Both the position numbers and the translations under genes were made by a program. Source: Chelatococcus asaccharovorans (lineage in GTDB: Bacteria > Pseudomonadota > Alphaproteobacteria > Rhizobiales > Beijerinckiaceae). Taken from it: a DNA stretch of 64,000 nt. The stretch covers positions 62,001 to 126,000 of the forward strand of contig NZ_QJJK01000011.1 of NCBI RefSeq assembly GCF_003201475.1, in the 5' to 3' direction. Shown in pieces: positions 9,356-18,045 of the stretch; within the stretch, counting starts at the first letter, position 1; each line of letters opens with the position of its first letter. Under the pieces are notes generated by a model. The model searched no databases, was not told the DNA's origin, and saw only the letters and a program-made list of their open reading frames with translations.

Positions 9356-9532
9356 ATGATTAGCTGGGCAATAACGTTTCTCGTTATCGCACTCATCGCT
9401 GCGGTACTCGGTTTCGGAGGCATCGCCGGAACAGCAATCTCGATCGCGCAGATCATTTTCTACGTAGCAATCGTCCTGTTTATTATTTCGGCGATTGTCA
9501 GCATCGTACGCGGGCGGCAATCGCCCCTGTAG
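9356..9532 (+). CDS. Small hydrophobic DUF1328 (YtjA-like) membrane protein
   Basis: The product is 58 residues ([20 protein letters not shown] ... IVRGRQSPL). It has two hydrophobic helices separated by a GGIAGTA glycine turn and a short basic tail. This matches the DUF1328 family, whose members are 50-65 residues long. AAAGGGA lies about eight bases before the ATG. The family is often linked to envelope stress. The EcfG-type promoter at 8927-8951 points towards the gene, supporting membership of the stress regulon. Function is unknown. Confidence 0.88.
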   Translation: MISWAITFLVIALIAAVLGFGGIAGTAISIAQIIFYVAIVLFIISAIVSIVRGRQSPL

Positions 9533-9561
9533 AGCAATTCCGTCTGCTGCGGACCTGCTCA
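9532..9561. repeat. Imperfect hairpin after the DUF1328 gene
   Basis: GAGCAATTCCG and CGGACCTGCTC form an imperfect stem around a seven-base loop directly after the stop codon. It is a variant of the perfect hairpin at 13283-13317. It could stop transcription, but there is no T-run. Confidence 0.5.
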
Positions 9562-9786
9562 TCTTCCAAATCGACGAACACATTCACCGGCTTGGATGGA
9601 TCAGCGGATGCCATCCAAGCCGGATGTGCTCGTCTTTTCTATGCGGAGCGAGCCCGCAGAAGACCGACTTGCTCCAGGGGTTGCCTGCCGGGCAGAGCCT
9701 GTGTCCCAGGGCTCGCCCGGTGGCAGTCACATTTTCGCTCTCACCTGTCAAAACGATTCCGTGGCGGATGCAGCCAGCCTGCCGCC

Positions 9787-11547
9787 TCAGGCCTGCCGAC
9801 CGCTGATACGGAAGCCCATTGCCGGCCGCGCCCCAACAGGGCCGCCCTCTCTGTCATCGGCGTCCAGCGGAATGGCGATGGCCCTTTCCGTCATATCGTC
9901 GGAAGAAACCTCCCGTGCGGACAACTGCCGGATATAGGCTCGTGTGAGACGGCTGCGCAGGTGCGACAGCTGAACGGCACTTTCCGCAGGCCGGATGGAA
10001 ACAGCAAGCCGCAAGCTATCCCCTTCGACGACCGCGCCAACCCGCACCTTCATGGGCGACGACGCCGAATGAGCATCCGCCCGCACCATGTCGAGATAAG
10101 CCGGCAGCATGGCCGCAAGATAAAGGCCGATGCCGATCGCCCGATCGAGATCGATCCGTGTGCTCACCGGCGGCACTTCCACGACCACATGGGCAGGCGC
10201 GAGGTCCGCCGTGCGCCGCAGACCATCGACGATGTCGTGGAGAAGTTCCGCCACCGGGGCGTCGCCCATCTCGCCGTAGCTGTAGCCCACGCGATAGGCC
10301 ACCGCCATTGCATTCACGTGGTCCTCGATAAAGCGGATGTCGTCGCGCTCCTGGACCGGCAGGCTTTGCTTGTGCAGGCTCAACAGAGACACAATGACCT
10401 GGAAATTGTTCTTCACCCGGTGGTGCAGTTCCCGGAGCAGCCGTTCCTTGTCTTCGATCGCTGAACTCAGCTCGGTCGCATGGTGGGCGATATTGTCGGC
10501 CATGTGGTTGAAGGCATAGCCGAGTTCGCCGAGTTCCCGCGGCGCCTGGCTGAGGCGCAGGGCGCGGACGGAATAGCGCCCGCTGCCGTAGACCCTCGTC
10601 ACGCGCTGGAGATAGACGATCCACTGGATGACGAGACGATCCACAGCCAGCAGCGCACCAACCGCTGCGGCACCCAGCATCAGAACAGGCGGCAACAGCG
10701 TAACCCAGAGAATGTTCTGCTCGGAGGCGAAGAAGACGTCTTCAGGATAACCCACCAGCAGCACAAGGCCCGTGCGTGCCAAGGGAATTTTGAAATAGCG
10801 GAAGCTGTCGCCGGAGATGGATGTGCCCTTGTCGGCGGCACTCCCTAACGGCATGGCCGGCAGCCAGCGCTGGGGCAAGCTGTCCGCCCGCCACTCCGCC
10901 AGGATCGTTCCGTCCGGGCCAAACAGGGCCGCTCCGTGAGCAATGTCCATAAAGTGGGTGGCCAAATCGGTCGTGATACGCGCCTTGGTCAGGAGCACGA
11001 GAAACAGTTCGTCCGTGCTCCTGCTGCCTGGAAACGCTGCCAGCAGATAGCCATCGCTCGCCACGCTCAGGCCGCTCGCCTCAAGGCTATGCCCGGCCTC
11101 GGCATCGGTCAGCAATTCCAGAACGAGTGGCGCACCCGTCGCCAGGCCAGCGTGGATTCGCGCAAGGCGTTCCGGCGACGCAAGCCGCTCAAAGTCTGCC
11201 GCTGACGCACCGAGCGCGCAGGATACACGCCCCGCGTCGATAACCGCCCCGCCAACGTAGCTCGCCTGCGCGCCGACGATCGCGCTCAACTCGCGATCAC
11301 AGGTTGCTGCGGACTGACCGCCCCCCCGATTGGCATCGAGACCGACGCTCGCGAGAACCATGTCCCGCAGCGATTCGTTGACCTGAAGTGCCATCGCGGA
11401 CGCCGCCCGTTCCGCGTTGGCCACCTTGGCCTCGCGTAAAGCGTTTACATTGGTGAAGATCCAGACGAAGGCGAGGATGACCGCTGGCAGGAGGACAAAC
11501 CCAAGGGTAATGACGATCCTGCTGCGGAGGCTGTGGCCGAATGTCAT
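9787..11547 (-). CDS. HWE/HisKA_2-type sensor kinase-like protein with degenerate ATPase domain
   Basis: The protein has 586 residues. It starts with an N-terminal TM helix (~10-33), a periplasmic sensory domain (~34-275), a second TM (~278-303) and a HAMP-like linker. A HisKA_2 dimerisation/phosphoacceptor motif follows (LLRELHHRVKNNFQVIVSLL), with the likely phospho-histidine at 376. The C-terminal ~150 residues show none of the usual N-, G1- or G2-box motifs of HATPase domains. It may therefore act as a phosphatase or phosphotransfer partner of PhyR rather than an active kinase. GAGG lies six bases before the ATG at 11547; a longer frame to 11583 is less likely. It lies downstream of nepR copy 2 on the same strand. 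Confidence 0.85.
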   Translation of the reverse strand: MTFGHSLRSRIVITLGFVLLPAVILAFVWIFTNVNALREAKVANAERAASAMALQVNESLRDMVLASVGLDANRGGGQSAATCDRELSAIVGAQASYVGGAVIDAGRVSCALGASAADFERLASPERLARIHAGLATGAPLVLELLTDAEAGHSLEASGLSVASDGYLLAAFPGSRSTDELFLVLLTKARITTDLATHFMDIAHGAALFGPDGTILAEWRADSLPQRWLPAMPLGSAADKGTSISGDSFRYFKIPLARTGLVLLVGYPEDVFFASEQNILWVTLLPPVLMLGAAAVGALLAVDRLVIQWIVYLQRVTRVYGSGRYSVRALRLSQAPRELGELGYAFNHMADNIAHHATELSSAIEDKERLLRELHHRVKNNFQVIVSLLSLHKQSLPVQERDDIRFIEDHVNAMAVAYRVGYSYGEMGDAPVAELLHDIVDGLRRTADLAPAHVVVEVPPVSTRIDLDRAIGIGLYLAAMLPAYLDMVRADAHSASSPMKVRVGAVVEGDSLRLAVSIRPAESAVQLSHLRSRLTRAYIRQLSAREVSSDDMTERAIAIPLDADDREGGPVGARPAMGFRISGRQA

Positions 11548-11813
11548 GGTATGCCTCGGCGCCTCACAAAGCCGGATGGACAAAGCCCATGGCCCTGTCC
11601 GGCTCGGAGTTCGCGGGCCGGCCTTCCGGCCGGGACTGATGGGTGAAGCGGCGGCGGCGCATACGAGCCTGCGTCCCTTATTGTCTGCTGGCTCCCAGCG
11701 TCGTCGATGGCGTCGGCCGGACCGGCGCCAAACTCATGCGAATTTCATACCATGACCGCGCAAGCGCGAAGATCCCGAAAGCAATGATCAAGTATGGATA
11801 TCGACGATGGCTA

Positions 11814-12053
11814 TTACTTCGACTTCGTCTTCTGGTCCAAGTCCTCAAGGAGCTTCAAAAAACGCTCTGGCGTCGCCTCGTTCAATATATCATCATACAT
11901 CGACCGCAATTGAAGCCCAATCTGGTCTTGCGCAGGGGTCGTCTTGCTATCAGCGCCACGGTCAACCGGTTTGGGGATGCTAGCTGAATGCTCCAGTGCG
12001 CTCTTGTCAGTAGGCACAGTCCGCGCACCTCGCGGACGTTCCTCCCGGTTCAT
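11814..12053 (-). CDS. nepR: NepR-family anti-sigma factor (copy 2, divergent from phyR)
   Basis: This is a 79-residue protein with the canonical NepR core IGLQLRSMYDDILNEATPER followed by FLKLLEDLDQ near the C-terminus. It binds the EcfG sigma factor in unstressed cells and is sequestered by phospho-PhyR. The ATG at 12053 is preceded by GGAGG at five bases; the frame also contains an upstream GTG (12065). It is transcribed divergently from phyR, and both genes have their own EcfG-type promoter. Its core is closer to textbook NepR than copy 1. Confidence 0.9.
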   Translation of the reverse strand: MNREERPRGARTVPTDKSALEHSASIPKPVDRGADSKTTPAQDQIGLQLRSMYDDILNEATPERFLKLLEDLDQKTKSK

Positions 12054-12123
12054 CAGCACCTCCACTGCATGTCAACAGCCAACTCTATCACCAAACCGGG
12101 GCATTTCCCTTGGTGACGATTTA

Positions 12124-12148
12124 AACGCAAGGCCACCGCAAAGGTTCC
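12124..12148 (-). promoter_or_regulatory. EcfG-type promoter for nepR copy 2
   Basis: On the minus strand GGAAC (12148-12144) and CGTT (12127-12124) have 16-base spacing. The site lies about 70 bases upstream of the nepR start and is back to back with the phyR promoter, only eight bases away. Confidence 0.82.
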
Positions 12149-12156
12149 AGATCATC

Positions 12157-12181
12157 GGAACTTCTCAATGAAAGCAGCGTT
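12157..12181 (+). promoter_or_regulatory. EcfG-type promoter for phyR
   Basis: GGAAC at 12157-12161 and CGTT at 12178-12181 are separated by 16 bases. The site lies about 115 bases upstream of the phyR start and implies feedback of the sigma factor onto its own activator. Confidence 0.82.
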
Positions 12182-12297
12182 CTGAAAACGGACTGCGCGC
12201 CATACTTCCCCTCGCGCCCGAATAGGTATTGCCATTAAAGTGACGTTACGTCTCGTGACTCATGATAAGTCTGAACGCAAGGAAAAAGGGTTCGTTC

Positions 12298-13113
12298 ATG
12301 TCCCTCTCACAGGCGATTGCACCGCATCTGCCGTATCTGCGCCGTTTCGCACGCGCCTTGGCTGGCACCCAAAGTGGTGGAGACGCCTATGCCGTTGCCA
12401 CGCTGGAAGCCATCCTGGCCGATCCAGCGGAAGTCGAGGATACACCGGATCTCCGTGTCGCCCTCTTTCGTATTCTGCTGCGCGTCTGGAACTCAGTCCC
12501 CCTCAACGAGGCGCCCAATCCCGATAGCGCGATCGGAACGGAAGCCAACGTGCAGCGCAGGCTGGAAGCTTTGCCGCCCCGTCCGCGGCTCGCCTTCCTC
12601 CTGCAGGCGGTGGAAGGCCTTTCCCTTCCACGGATCAGCGAAACGCTCAGCTGTAGCCAGGATGAAGTGGCCGACCTTCTGGCAGAGGCCAACAAAGACA
12701 TATCGGATCAACTGGCGACCGATATCCTGATCATCGAAGACGAGCCGATCATCGCGATGGATCTTGAGGCTCTCGTGGAAGGCTTGGGCCATCGCGTCAC
12801 GAATATTGCGCGTACGCATCGAGAAGCCGTTATCGCCGTCGGTACCCAGAAGCCGGGCCTCGTCCTTGCCGACATCCAGCTTGCCGACGGCAGTTCCGGA
12901 ATCGATGCCGTGAACGACATATTGTCGGAGATCGAGATTCCGGTGATTTTCATCACCGCCTACCCTGAACGGCTGCTCACCGGCCTGCGGCCCGAGCCGA
13001 CCTTTCTCGTGACCAAGCCCTTCAATGCGGATGCGGTAAAGGCCATCATCAGCCAGGCGCTCTTCTTCGACCGCCGTTCCCATCGCGCCGACAGCGCGGC
13101 GGTCAACGGATAG
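12298..13113 (+). CDS. phyR: PhyR, sigma-mimic response regulator of the general stress response
   Basis: This 271-residue protein has an N-terminal sigma-like domain (region 2-like at ~1-60, region 4-like at ~85-138). A receiver domain follows (~142-262), with acidic pocket IIEDEP, phospho-acceptor D192 (VLADIQLADG), a conserved ITAY threonine and a TKPF lysine. Phosphorylation exposes the sigma-like part, which binds NepR and frees EcfG. I start it at the ATG at 12298, which aligns with the family and has a purine-rich GGAAAAAGGG upstream. The longer frame from 12262 is unlikely. Confidence 0.95.
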   Translation: MSLSQAIAPHLPYLRRFARALAGTQSGGDAYAVATLEAILADPAEVEDTPDLRVALFRILLRVWNSVPLNEAPNPDSAIGTEANVQRRLEALPPRPRLAFLLQAVEGLSLPRISETLSCSQDEVADLLAEANKDISDQLATDILIIEDEPIIAMDLEALVEGLGHRVTNIARTHREAVIAVGTQKPGLVLADIQLADGSSGIDAVNDILSEIEIPVIFITAYPERLLTGLRPEPTFLVTKPFNADAVKAIISQALFFDRRSHRADSAAVNG

Positions 13114-13471
13114 GGAGAAAAGGCAACTGTCTCAGCCCCCCCGGCCGGATACCCACCCCGTCAAAGGGGTGGGGCCATCCGCAGTTGATCGCCAGCAGCG
13201 CCCCAAGCGTTGGGTGGAGGCCATGTCCCGGTCCGGACTTCAACGTCAGGGCGAGTGGTGATGGCTTCAGTGGTCGTGGCGTCTGGAGCAAGTCCGTCTG
13301 TTGCGGACTTGCTCCAGGCAACAATTGACGTGCACATTCAAAAACTTAAATGGTATGCGACGATTCCACGTAAGCCGGATTTGCTCTAAGGTGATGGCGC
13401 AGCGGCGAGAATGACCAACCAACTCCCGCGCGATCCCGTCTTCAGGGCGACTTGAATCAGGGCGACTTGGA
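13114..13471. other. 358-base gap after phyR with a strong hairpin
   Basis: No gene is seen. It contains a short C/G palindrome (ACCCCGTCAAAGGGGTGGGG, near 13155) just after phyR, and the perfect hairpin at 13283-13317. Three near-repeats of GGCGACTTG at ~13446-13485 run into the 3' end of the next minus-strand gene. Confidence 0.5.
13283..13317. repeat. Perfect 14-bp-arm hairpin
   Basis: CTGGAGCAAGTCCG (13283-13296) and CGGACTTGCTCCAG (13304-13317) form a perfect stem around a seven-base loop. Related sequences recur at 9532-9561 and, in broken form, near 9660, 37949 and 60540. This suggests a dispersed repeat rather than a gene-specific terminator. Confidence 0.75.
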
Positions 13472-13999
13472 TCACGGCGACTTGGACTTGCTCGTGAAAT
13501 TCTTGTCGAGAAGCCGCCCCCCGACAAAACCAGCCAGCCCGGCCACCAGGGTCAACTGGAAGGGTGTCAGCGATTTGACGATATCCTGGGTCCCAAGGAG
13601 GGCAAGCTCCTCTGGCGTCAGCCCACTCCGTTGCTGGCCCTGGCCCAAAGCTCCGCCAGCAAGGCCACCACGCGCAGCGGCGTCCATCCCTACACCGCCT
13701 CCTGCTCCACCACCTCCCGTTGCACCACCCCGGGCGGACGGCCGGCGGTTGACGACGATCCGGACAAGGAGCACGGCAATGGCTGCAGCCAGAAACACGC
13801 CGGTCATGATGGCTGTTGCCTGCACGAAGCCGTAGCGCAGGCTTAACCACTGCGTCGCCGAGATCGCACCAAAGACAAGCGCGACGAGAAACAGGACCCC
13901 CGCCCCCGCCAGCATCACAATGTCGATGAGGGTGCGGCGAGCTGCCGCCTGCACGGGCGCGATTGCCCCGGCGGCGAACTGCCTGAGAAGCCCGATCAT
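13472..13999 (-). CDS. Holin-superfamily-like membrane protein of the stress locus
   Basis: This 175-residue protein has two N-terminal TM helices (~25-45 and ~60-80) and a Gly-rich linker (~90-125). A C-terminal hydrophobic segment (LVAGLAGFVGGRLL) and a Lys/Ser tail follow. The layout resembles the small membrane proteins, often annotated as phage holin superfamily, that accompany YqjD/DUF883 genes in alphaproteobacteria. It overlaps the DUF883 gene by four bases, so the two form an operon. Biochemical function is unknown. Confidence 0.65.
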   Translation of the reverse strand: MIGLLRQFAAGAIAPVQAAARRTLIDIVMLAGAGVLFLVALVFGAISATQWLSLRYGFVQATAIMTGVFLAAAIAVLLVRIVVNRRPSARGGATGGGGAGGGVGMDAAARGGLAGGALGQGQQRSGLTPEELALLGTQDIVKSLTPFQLTLVAGLAGFVGGRLLDKNFTSKSKSP

Positions 14000-14346
14000 C
14001 CCTTGCGGCTCAGAAGACCCAGCACGAGACCGATGCCACCCGCAATCAGCACGGCCGTCAGGGGATTGCGCTCGATGTTCGACTCAAGCTCCGAAGCAGC
14101 GTTGCGGACACCATGTTGCGCATCCGATGCCAGCTGGCGCCCCGTACGGGCGACATCGTCGGCAACCGAATTGACCCGCCCAGCCACCGCCTCCGCGGCA
14201 CGTCCGACCGACGTCCTCAACTGGGCAGCGGCGTTGTCGGCCTCGCGCTGTACCAGTTGCCCAATGCTGTCGGACAGCCGCGTGATGTCCTCACGAAGCT
14301 TGGCGATTTCGGCGCCGTAGTCCTCTTCTGTCGGCTTAGTGGCCAT
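13996..14346 (-). CDS. DUF883 (YqjD/ElaB-like) membrane-anchored protein
   Basis: This 116-residue protein has a long amphipathic helix with heptad character (residues ~10-85, rich in Ala, Arg, Asp and Val). One C-terminal TM helix ends it (LTAVLIAGGIGLVLGLLSRKG). The PLTAV...G motif before the TM is typical of DUF883. Homologues anchor in the inner membrane and, in E. coli YqjD, bind ribosomes in stationary phase. GGAG lies six bases before the ATG. It is the first gene of a two-gene operon. Confidence 0.88.
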   Translation of the reverse strand: MATKPTEEDYGAEIAKLREDITRLSDSIGQLVQREADNAAAQLRTSVGRAAEAVAGRVNSVADDVARTGRQLASDAQHGVRNAASELESNIERNPLTAVLIAGGIGLVLGLLSRKG

Positions 14347-14592
14347 AAGCTACTCCTCGGTCAAGCACGCATATTGTTATTCGCGGGACGCACGAGATCA
14401 ACGCCGAAGCGCAAACGTAGTGAAAATCGCCGGCCTTTGCCCTGCTCCCGTGCAGCGGGCGCCATTCTCCTGGCACCTGCTCCTGCTCTTCGGCGCCGCC
14501 GCCCCGGCGCGTTTCACGATCGGGGCAGCAGGATCAATCGTGAGCTCAGTGTCTCTCGCTCACAATGCACCAGGGTGAATAATGATGGAGCA

Positions 14593-14793
14593 TTAATGGG
14601 TCTTCTTCAGCCACTCGTCGATCTGCCGCTCGGCCTCGTCTTTCGCAACGCCGTAACGCTCCTGCAACTTGCCGGCAAGCTCAGTCCGTTTGCCTTGCAC
14701 GACATCAAGATCGTCGTTGGTCAATTTACCCCACTGCTGCTGCAAATTGCCCTTAAACTGCTTCCAGTTTCCTTCAACACGATCCCAGTTCAT
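14593..14793 (-). CDS. CsbD-family stress protein
   Basis: This 66-residue, charged, glycine-containing protein begins MNWDRVEGNWKQFKGNLQQQ and has the WGKLTNDDLDVVQGKRTELAG core diagnostic of CsbD. The family is induced by general stress responses in many bacteria; its function is unknown. An EcfG-type promoter lies 35 bases upstream, so membership in the EcfG regulon is supported here by sequence. Confidence 0.93.
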   Translation of the reverse strand: MNWDRVEGNWKQFKGNLQQQWGKLTNDDLDVVQGKRTELAGKLQERYGVAKDEAERQIDEWLKKTH

Positions 14794-14827
14794 ATCACGC
14801 TCCTTTATAGTAAAGTTTCATGAAAGG

Positions 14828-14852
14828 AACGAGCTCAGCCTCCGGAAGTTCC
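14828..14852 (-). promoter_or_regulatory. EcfG-type promoter for the csbD-like gene
   Basis: On the minus strand GGAAC (14852-14848) and CGTT (14831-14828) have exactly 16 bases between them. The -10 element lies 35 bases before the CsbD start codon. Confidence 0.82.
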
Positions 14853-15035
14853 AGGGTTATGCCCGCAGCCCAACGGAAATGAACGCGTGCTCGGGACCCT
14901 GAATCTTTGCCACGTGAAAAACGCGACACCGATCAATCCCCACGACCGAATTGATCGTCGTCCGCCGGCAACCGTCCTGAAAGCGCGCGCGGCAGGCTCG
15001 TCCCCCACCGTCGCGGCGGCATCGGCCGCCGCTGC

Positions 15036-17705
15036 CTATCCGGACACCACCTTCTTGGACGCGGCCTTACCGGAGGCTGGTTTGGCCGCCGCCTTCTTGG
15101 TAGCCGCCGTCTTGCTCGCTGGCGACTTGGCTGCGGCCTTCTTCGCCGCGGGCTTTTTGGCGGCAACCTTCCGGCCGCTCTTCTTGCCGCCGCCAGCCTC
15201 CCGGCGCGCTTTCAGCAAGGCGAGCGCCTCGTCCAGCGTGACCACGTCGCTCTCCGTGCCCTTCGGCAAGGTCGCATTGGTCTCGCCATCCGTGACGTAA
15301 GGCCCGTAGCGGCCGGCCTTCACAACCACGGGCTTGCCGCTCTCCGGATCGTCCCCGAGCGGGCGGCCAGGATCGGCCGCGCCGCGTCGGCCGCCGCCCT
15401 GCTCCTTGGCGACGATGAGGTCGATGGCCCGGTTCGCGCCGATCTCCAGCACGTCGTCATCCCGCCCGATATTGGCGTAGGTTTTCTCGTGCTGCACATA
15501 GGGGCCGAAGCGCCCGATATTGGCGAGGATCGGCTTGCCCGTCTCCGGATGCGTCGCGACCTGGCGCGGCAGGGACAGGAGCTTCAGCGCCATCTCGAGG
15601 CTCACGGCATCCGGCGCCGTTCCCTTCGGCAGGGTCTGGCGCTTCGGCTTCTCGCCCTCTCCCAGCTGCACATAAGGGCCGTAACGACCATCGCGAAGGG
15701 TGACCTCCATGTCCGTCGCCGGATCGCGACCGAGCACCTTCGGCCCGCCGCCGGCCTCGCCCACGCCCTCGGCATCGCCGTTGCCGCCTGCTGCGAGCTG
15801 GCGCGTATAGCGGCATTCCGGGTAATTCGAGCAGCCGACGAAGGAACCGAACTTGCCAAGCTTGAGCGACAGCCGGCCGGTTCCGCAGGAGGGGCACAGC
15901 CGCGGATCGCCGCCATCGGCGCGGGCGGGAAAGATATGCGGCCCGAGCTCCTCGTTGAGAGCATCGAGCACCTGCGTCATGCGCAGGCTCTTGGTTTCGT
16001 CGACGGCCACAATGAAATCGCGCCAGAAGTCGCGGAGCACGGCCTTCCAGTCGATCTCGTGGTTGGAGACCTGGTCGAGCTTCTCTTCCAGATCCGCCGT
16101 AAAATCATATTCCACGTAGCGGCGGAAGAAGCTCTCGAGAAAGGCCGTGACGATGCGGCCCTTGTCATCGGGGACCAGGCGCTTCTTGTCGAGGCTGACA
16201 TATTCACGCTCACGCAACACCGCGAGCACGGCCGCATAGGTCGAGGGACGGCCGATGCCGAGCTCTTCCATACGCTTGACGAGGCTCGCCTCGGTGAAGC
16301 GCGGCGGTGGCTCGGTGAAATGCTGTGTCGAGCGGATCTCGCGTTTCTCCAGGCTCTCGCCGGCCTTCATGGCCGGGAGACGTCCACCGTCCTCGTCAGC
16401 CTCGTCGTCCTTGCCTTCCTGATAGAGCTTCAGGAAGCCGTCGAAGACGACGACCTGCCCGGTCGCGCGCAGATCCAGCACGCGGGCACCGACCTTGGCC
16501 GCGATATCGACGGTCGTACGCTCGAAGGTCGCCGATTCCATCTGGCTCGCCACAGTGCGCGTCCAGATGAGATCATAGAGGCGCGCCTGGTCGGCATCGA
16601 GATAGCGGTGCACGTCGGCCGGCAGCCGCGACAGATCGGTCGGGCGCACGGCCTCATGCGCCTCCTGGGCATTCTTGGCCTTGACGCTGTATTTGCGCGG
16701 CTGCGCCGGCACATAACGCTCGCCGAATTCCTGGCCGATGACGCTGCGCGTCGATGCGATCGCCTCCGGTGCCATGTCGACGCCGTCCGTTCGCATATAG
16801 GTGATGAGACCAACCGTCTCGCCGCCGATCGCAACGCCCTCATACAGCTTCTGCGCGATCTGCATCGTGCGCGCCGGGGCAAGGCCCAGCTTGCGCGAGG
16901 CCTCCTGCTGCAGCGTCGAGGTGGTGAAGGGCGGCTGCGGATGGCGCCGGGCGGGCTTCGCCTCCACATTGACGACCTGGAACGCGGCCGCTTCGAGATC
17001 GCGCTTGAAGGCCGCCGCCTCCTCGCCCTTGCCGATATCGAGCCGGCTTATTTTCTGACCGTCCGCGCCGACGAGCCGGGCCTCGAAGGTTGCCCCCTGG
17101 GTGGTTGCGAGCAGGGCGATGAGCGACCAATACTCGCGCGGCACGAAGGTCTCGATCTCGCGTTCACGGTCACAGACCAGCCTGAGCGCCACCGACTGCA
17201 CGCGTCCCGCGGAGCGGGCGCCCGGCAGTTTGCGCCACAGCACGGGCGACAGGGTGAAGCCGACGAGATAGTCGAGCGCCCGCCGCGCGAGATAGGCGTC
17301 GACCAGCGCCTGGTCGATCTGCCGGGGATGCGCCATCGCGTCGAGGACGGCGTCCTTGGTGATCGCGTTGAAGGTCACACGCTCGACCGGAATGCCACGC
17401 AGCGCCTTTTTTTCGCTGAGCGCCTCCACCACATGCCAGGAAATCGCTTCCCCTTCGCGGTCGGGGTCGGTGGCGAGGATCAGCTTATCGGCCCCCTTCA
17501 CCGCCCGGACGATGTCCGACATGCGCTTGGCGCCGCGATCCTCGAGTTCCCAGACCATGGCAAAATCGGCATCGGGATCGACCGAACCGTCCTTGGCCGG
17601 CAGATCGCGGATATGCCCAAAGGATGCCAGAACCTCGTAGCCGCTACCCAGATACTTATTGATTGTCTTGGCTTTGGCCGGAGATTCGACGACAACGACC
17701 TTCAT
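15036..17705 (-). CDS. topA: DNA topoisomerase I (type IA)
   Basis: This is an 889-residue enzyme that relaxes negative supercoils. The N-terminal Toprim domain starts MKVVVVESPAKAKTINKYLG and includes the DPDREGEAI acidic motif. The catalytic tyrosine sits in GLITYMRTDG. One four-cysteine zinc finger (CPSCGTGRLSLKLGKFGSFVGC) follows near residue 600. Several GRYGPYV-containing topoisomerase C-terminal repeats then precede a ~60-residue Lys/Ala tail resembling histone H1. AAGGA lies about nine bases before the ATG. It stands alone on its strand. Confidence 0.97.
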   Translation of the reverse strand: MKVVVVESPAKAKTINKYLGSGYEVLASFGHIRDLPAKDGSVDPDADFAMVWELEDRGAKRMSDIVRAVKGADKLILATDPDREGEAISWHVVEALSEKKALRGIPVERVTFNAITKDAVLDAMAHPRQIDQALVDAYLARRALDYLVGFTLSPVLWRKLPGARSAGRVQSVALRLVCDREREIETFVPREYWSLIALLATTQGATFEARLVGADGQKISRLDIGKGEEAAAFKRDLEAAAFQVVNVEAKPARRHPQPPFTTSTLQQEASRKLGLAPARTMQIAQKLYEGVAIGGETVGLITYMRTDGVDMAPEAIASTRSVIGQEFGERYVPAQPRKYSVKAKNAQEAHEAVRPTDLSRLPADVHRYLDADQARLYDLIWTRTVASQMESATFERTTVDIAAKVGARVLDLRATGQVVVFDGFLKLYQEGKDDEADEDGGRLPAMKAGESLEKREIRSTQHFTEPPPRFTEASLVKRMEELGIGRPSTYAAVLAVLREREYVSLDKKRLVPDDKGRIVTAFLESFFRRYVEYDFTADLEEKLDQVSNHEIDWKAVLRDFWRDFIVAVDETKSLRMTQVLDALNEELGPHIFPARADGGDPRLCPSCGTGRLSLKLGKFGSFVGCSNYPECRYTRQLAAGGNGDAEGVGEAGGGPKVLGRDPATDMEVTLRDGRYGPYVQLGEGEKPKRQTLPKGTAPDAVSLEMALKLLSLPRQVATHPETGKPILANIGRFGPYVQHEKTYANIGRDDDVLEIGANRAIDLIVAKEQGGGRRGAADPGRPLGDDPESGKPVVVKAGRYGPYVTDGETNATLPKGTESDVVTLDEALALLKARREAGGGKKSGRKVAAKKPAAKKAAAKSPASKTAATKKAAAKPASGKAASKKVVSG

Positions 17706-18045
17706 GAATAAACGTCCTTGGCAACGACAGAGGATGAAACACGCCCCGGCAGGGACTGGATAGTGACGGGTCCTAAGTGGGTGAAACCATGCGCCAAGTC
17801 AAATTCGACTGGCGCGTATTCCGAAACGAGCCGCCCTGACAATGTGTGGATGGGCGCGCCTTCCTTCCTTTTGCACGACCTGATCACGATACCCCCCCGC
17901 GAAGCGGGACCCGCCGTCGCACGGCGTGGCCGTGCGGTCCATAGGTCCTGCGACGATTTGACGGCCATTCCCCTCTACAGCCTGTCACCATGCTAACGGC
18001 GTGGCATTGACGTAACCCAATGGAATGAATTACTCGGACAGGCTC
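17706..18045. other. 340-base gap upstream of topA
   Basis: I see no gene, repeat or convincing regulatory motif here apart from the topA ribosome-binding site. The topA promoter must lie in this stretch. Confidence 0.4.

Noticed and set aside
15489-17711. 740-residue plus-strand frame opposite topA
   Set aside because: It is an antisense shadow; the topA motifs on the other strand leave no doubt about the coding strand.
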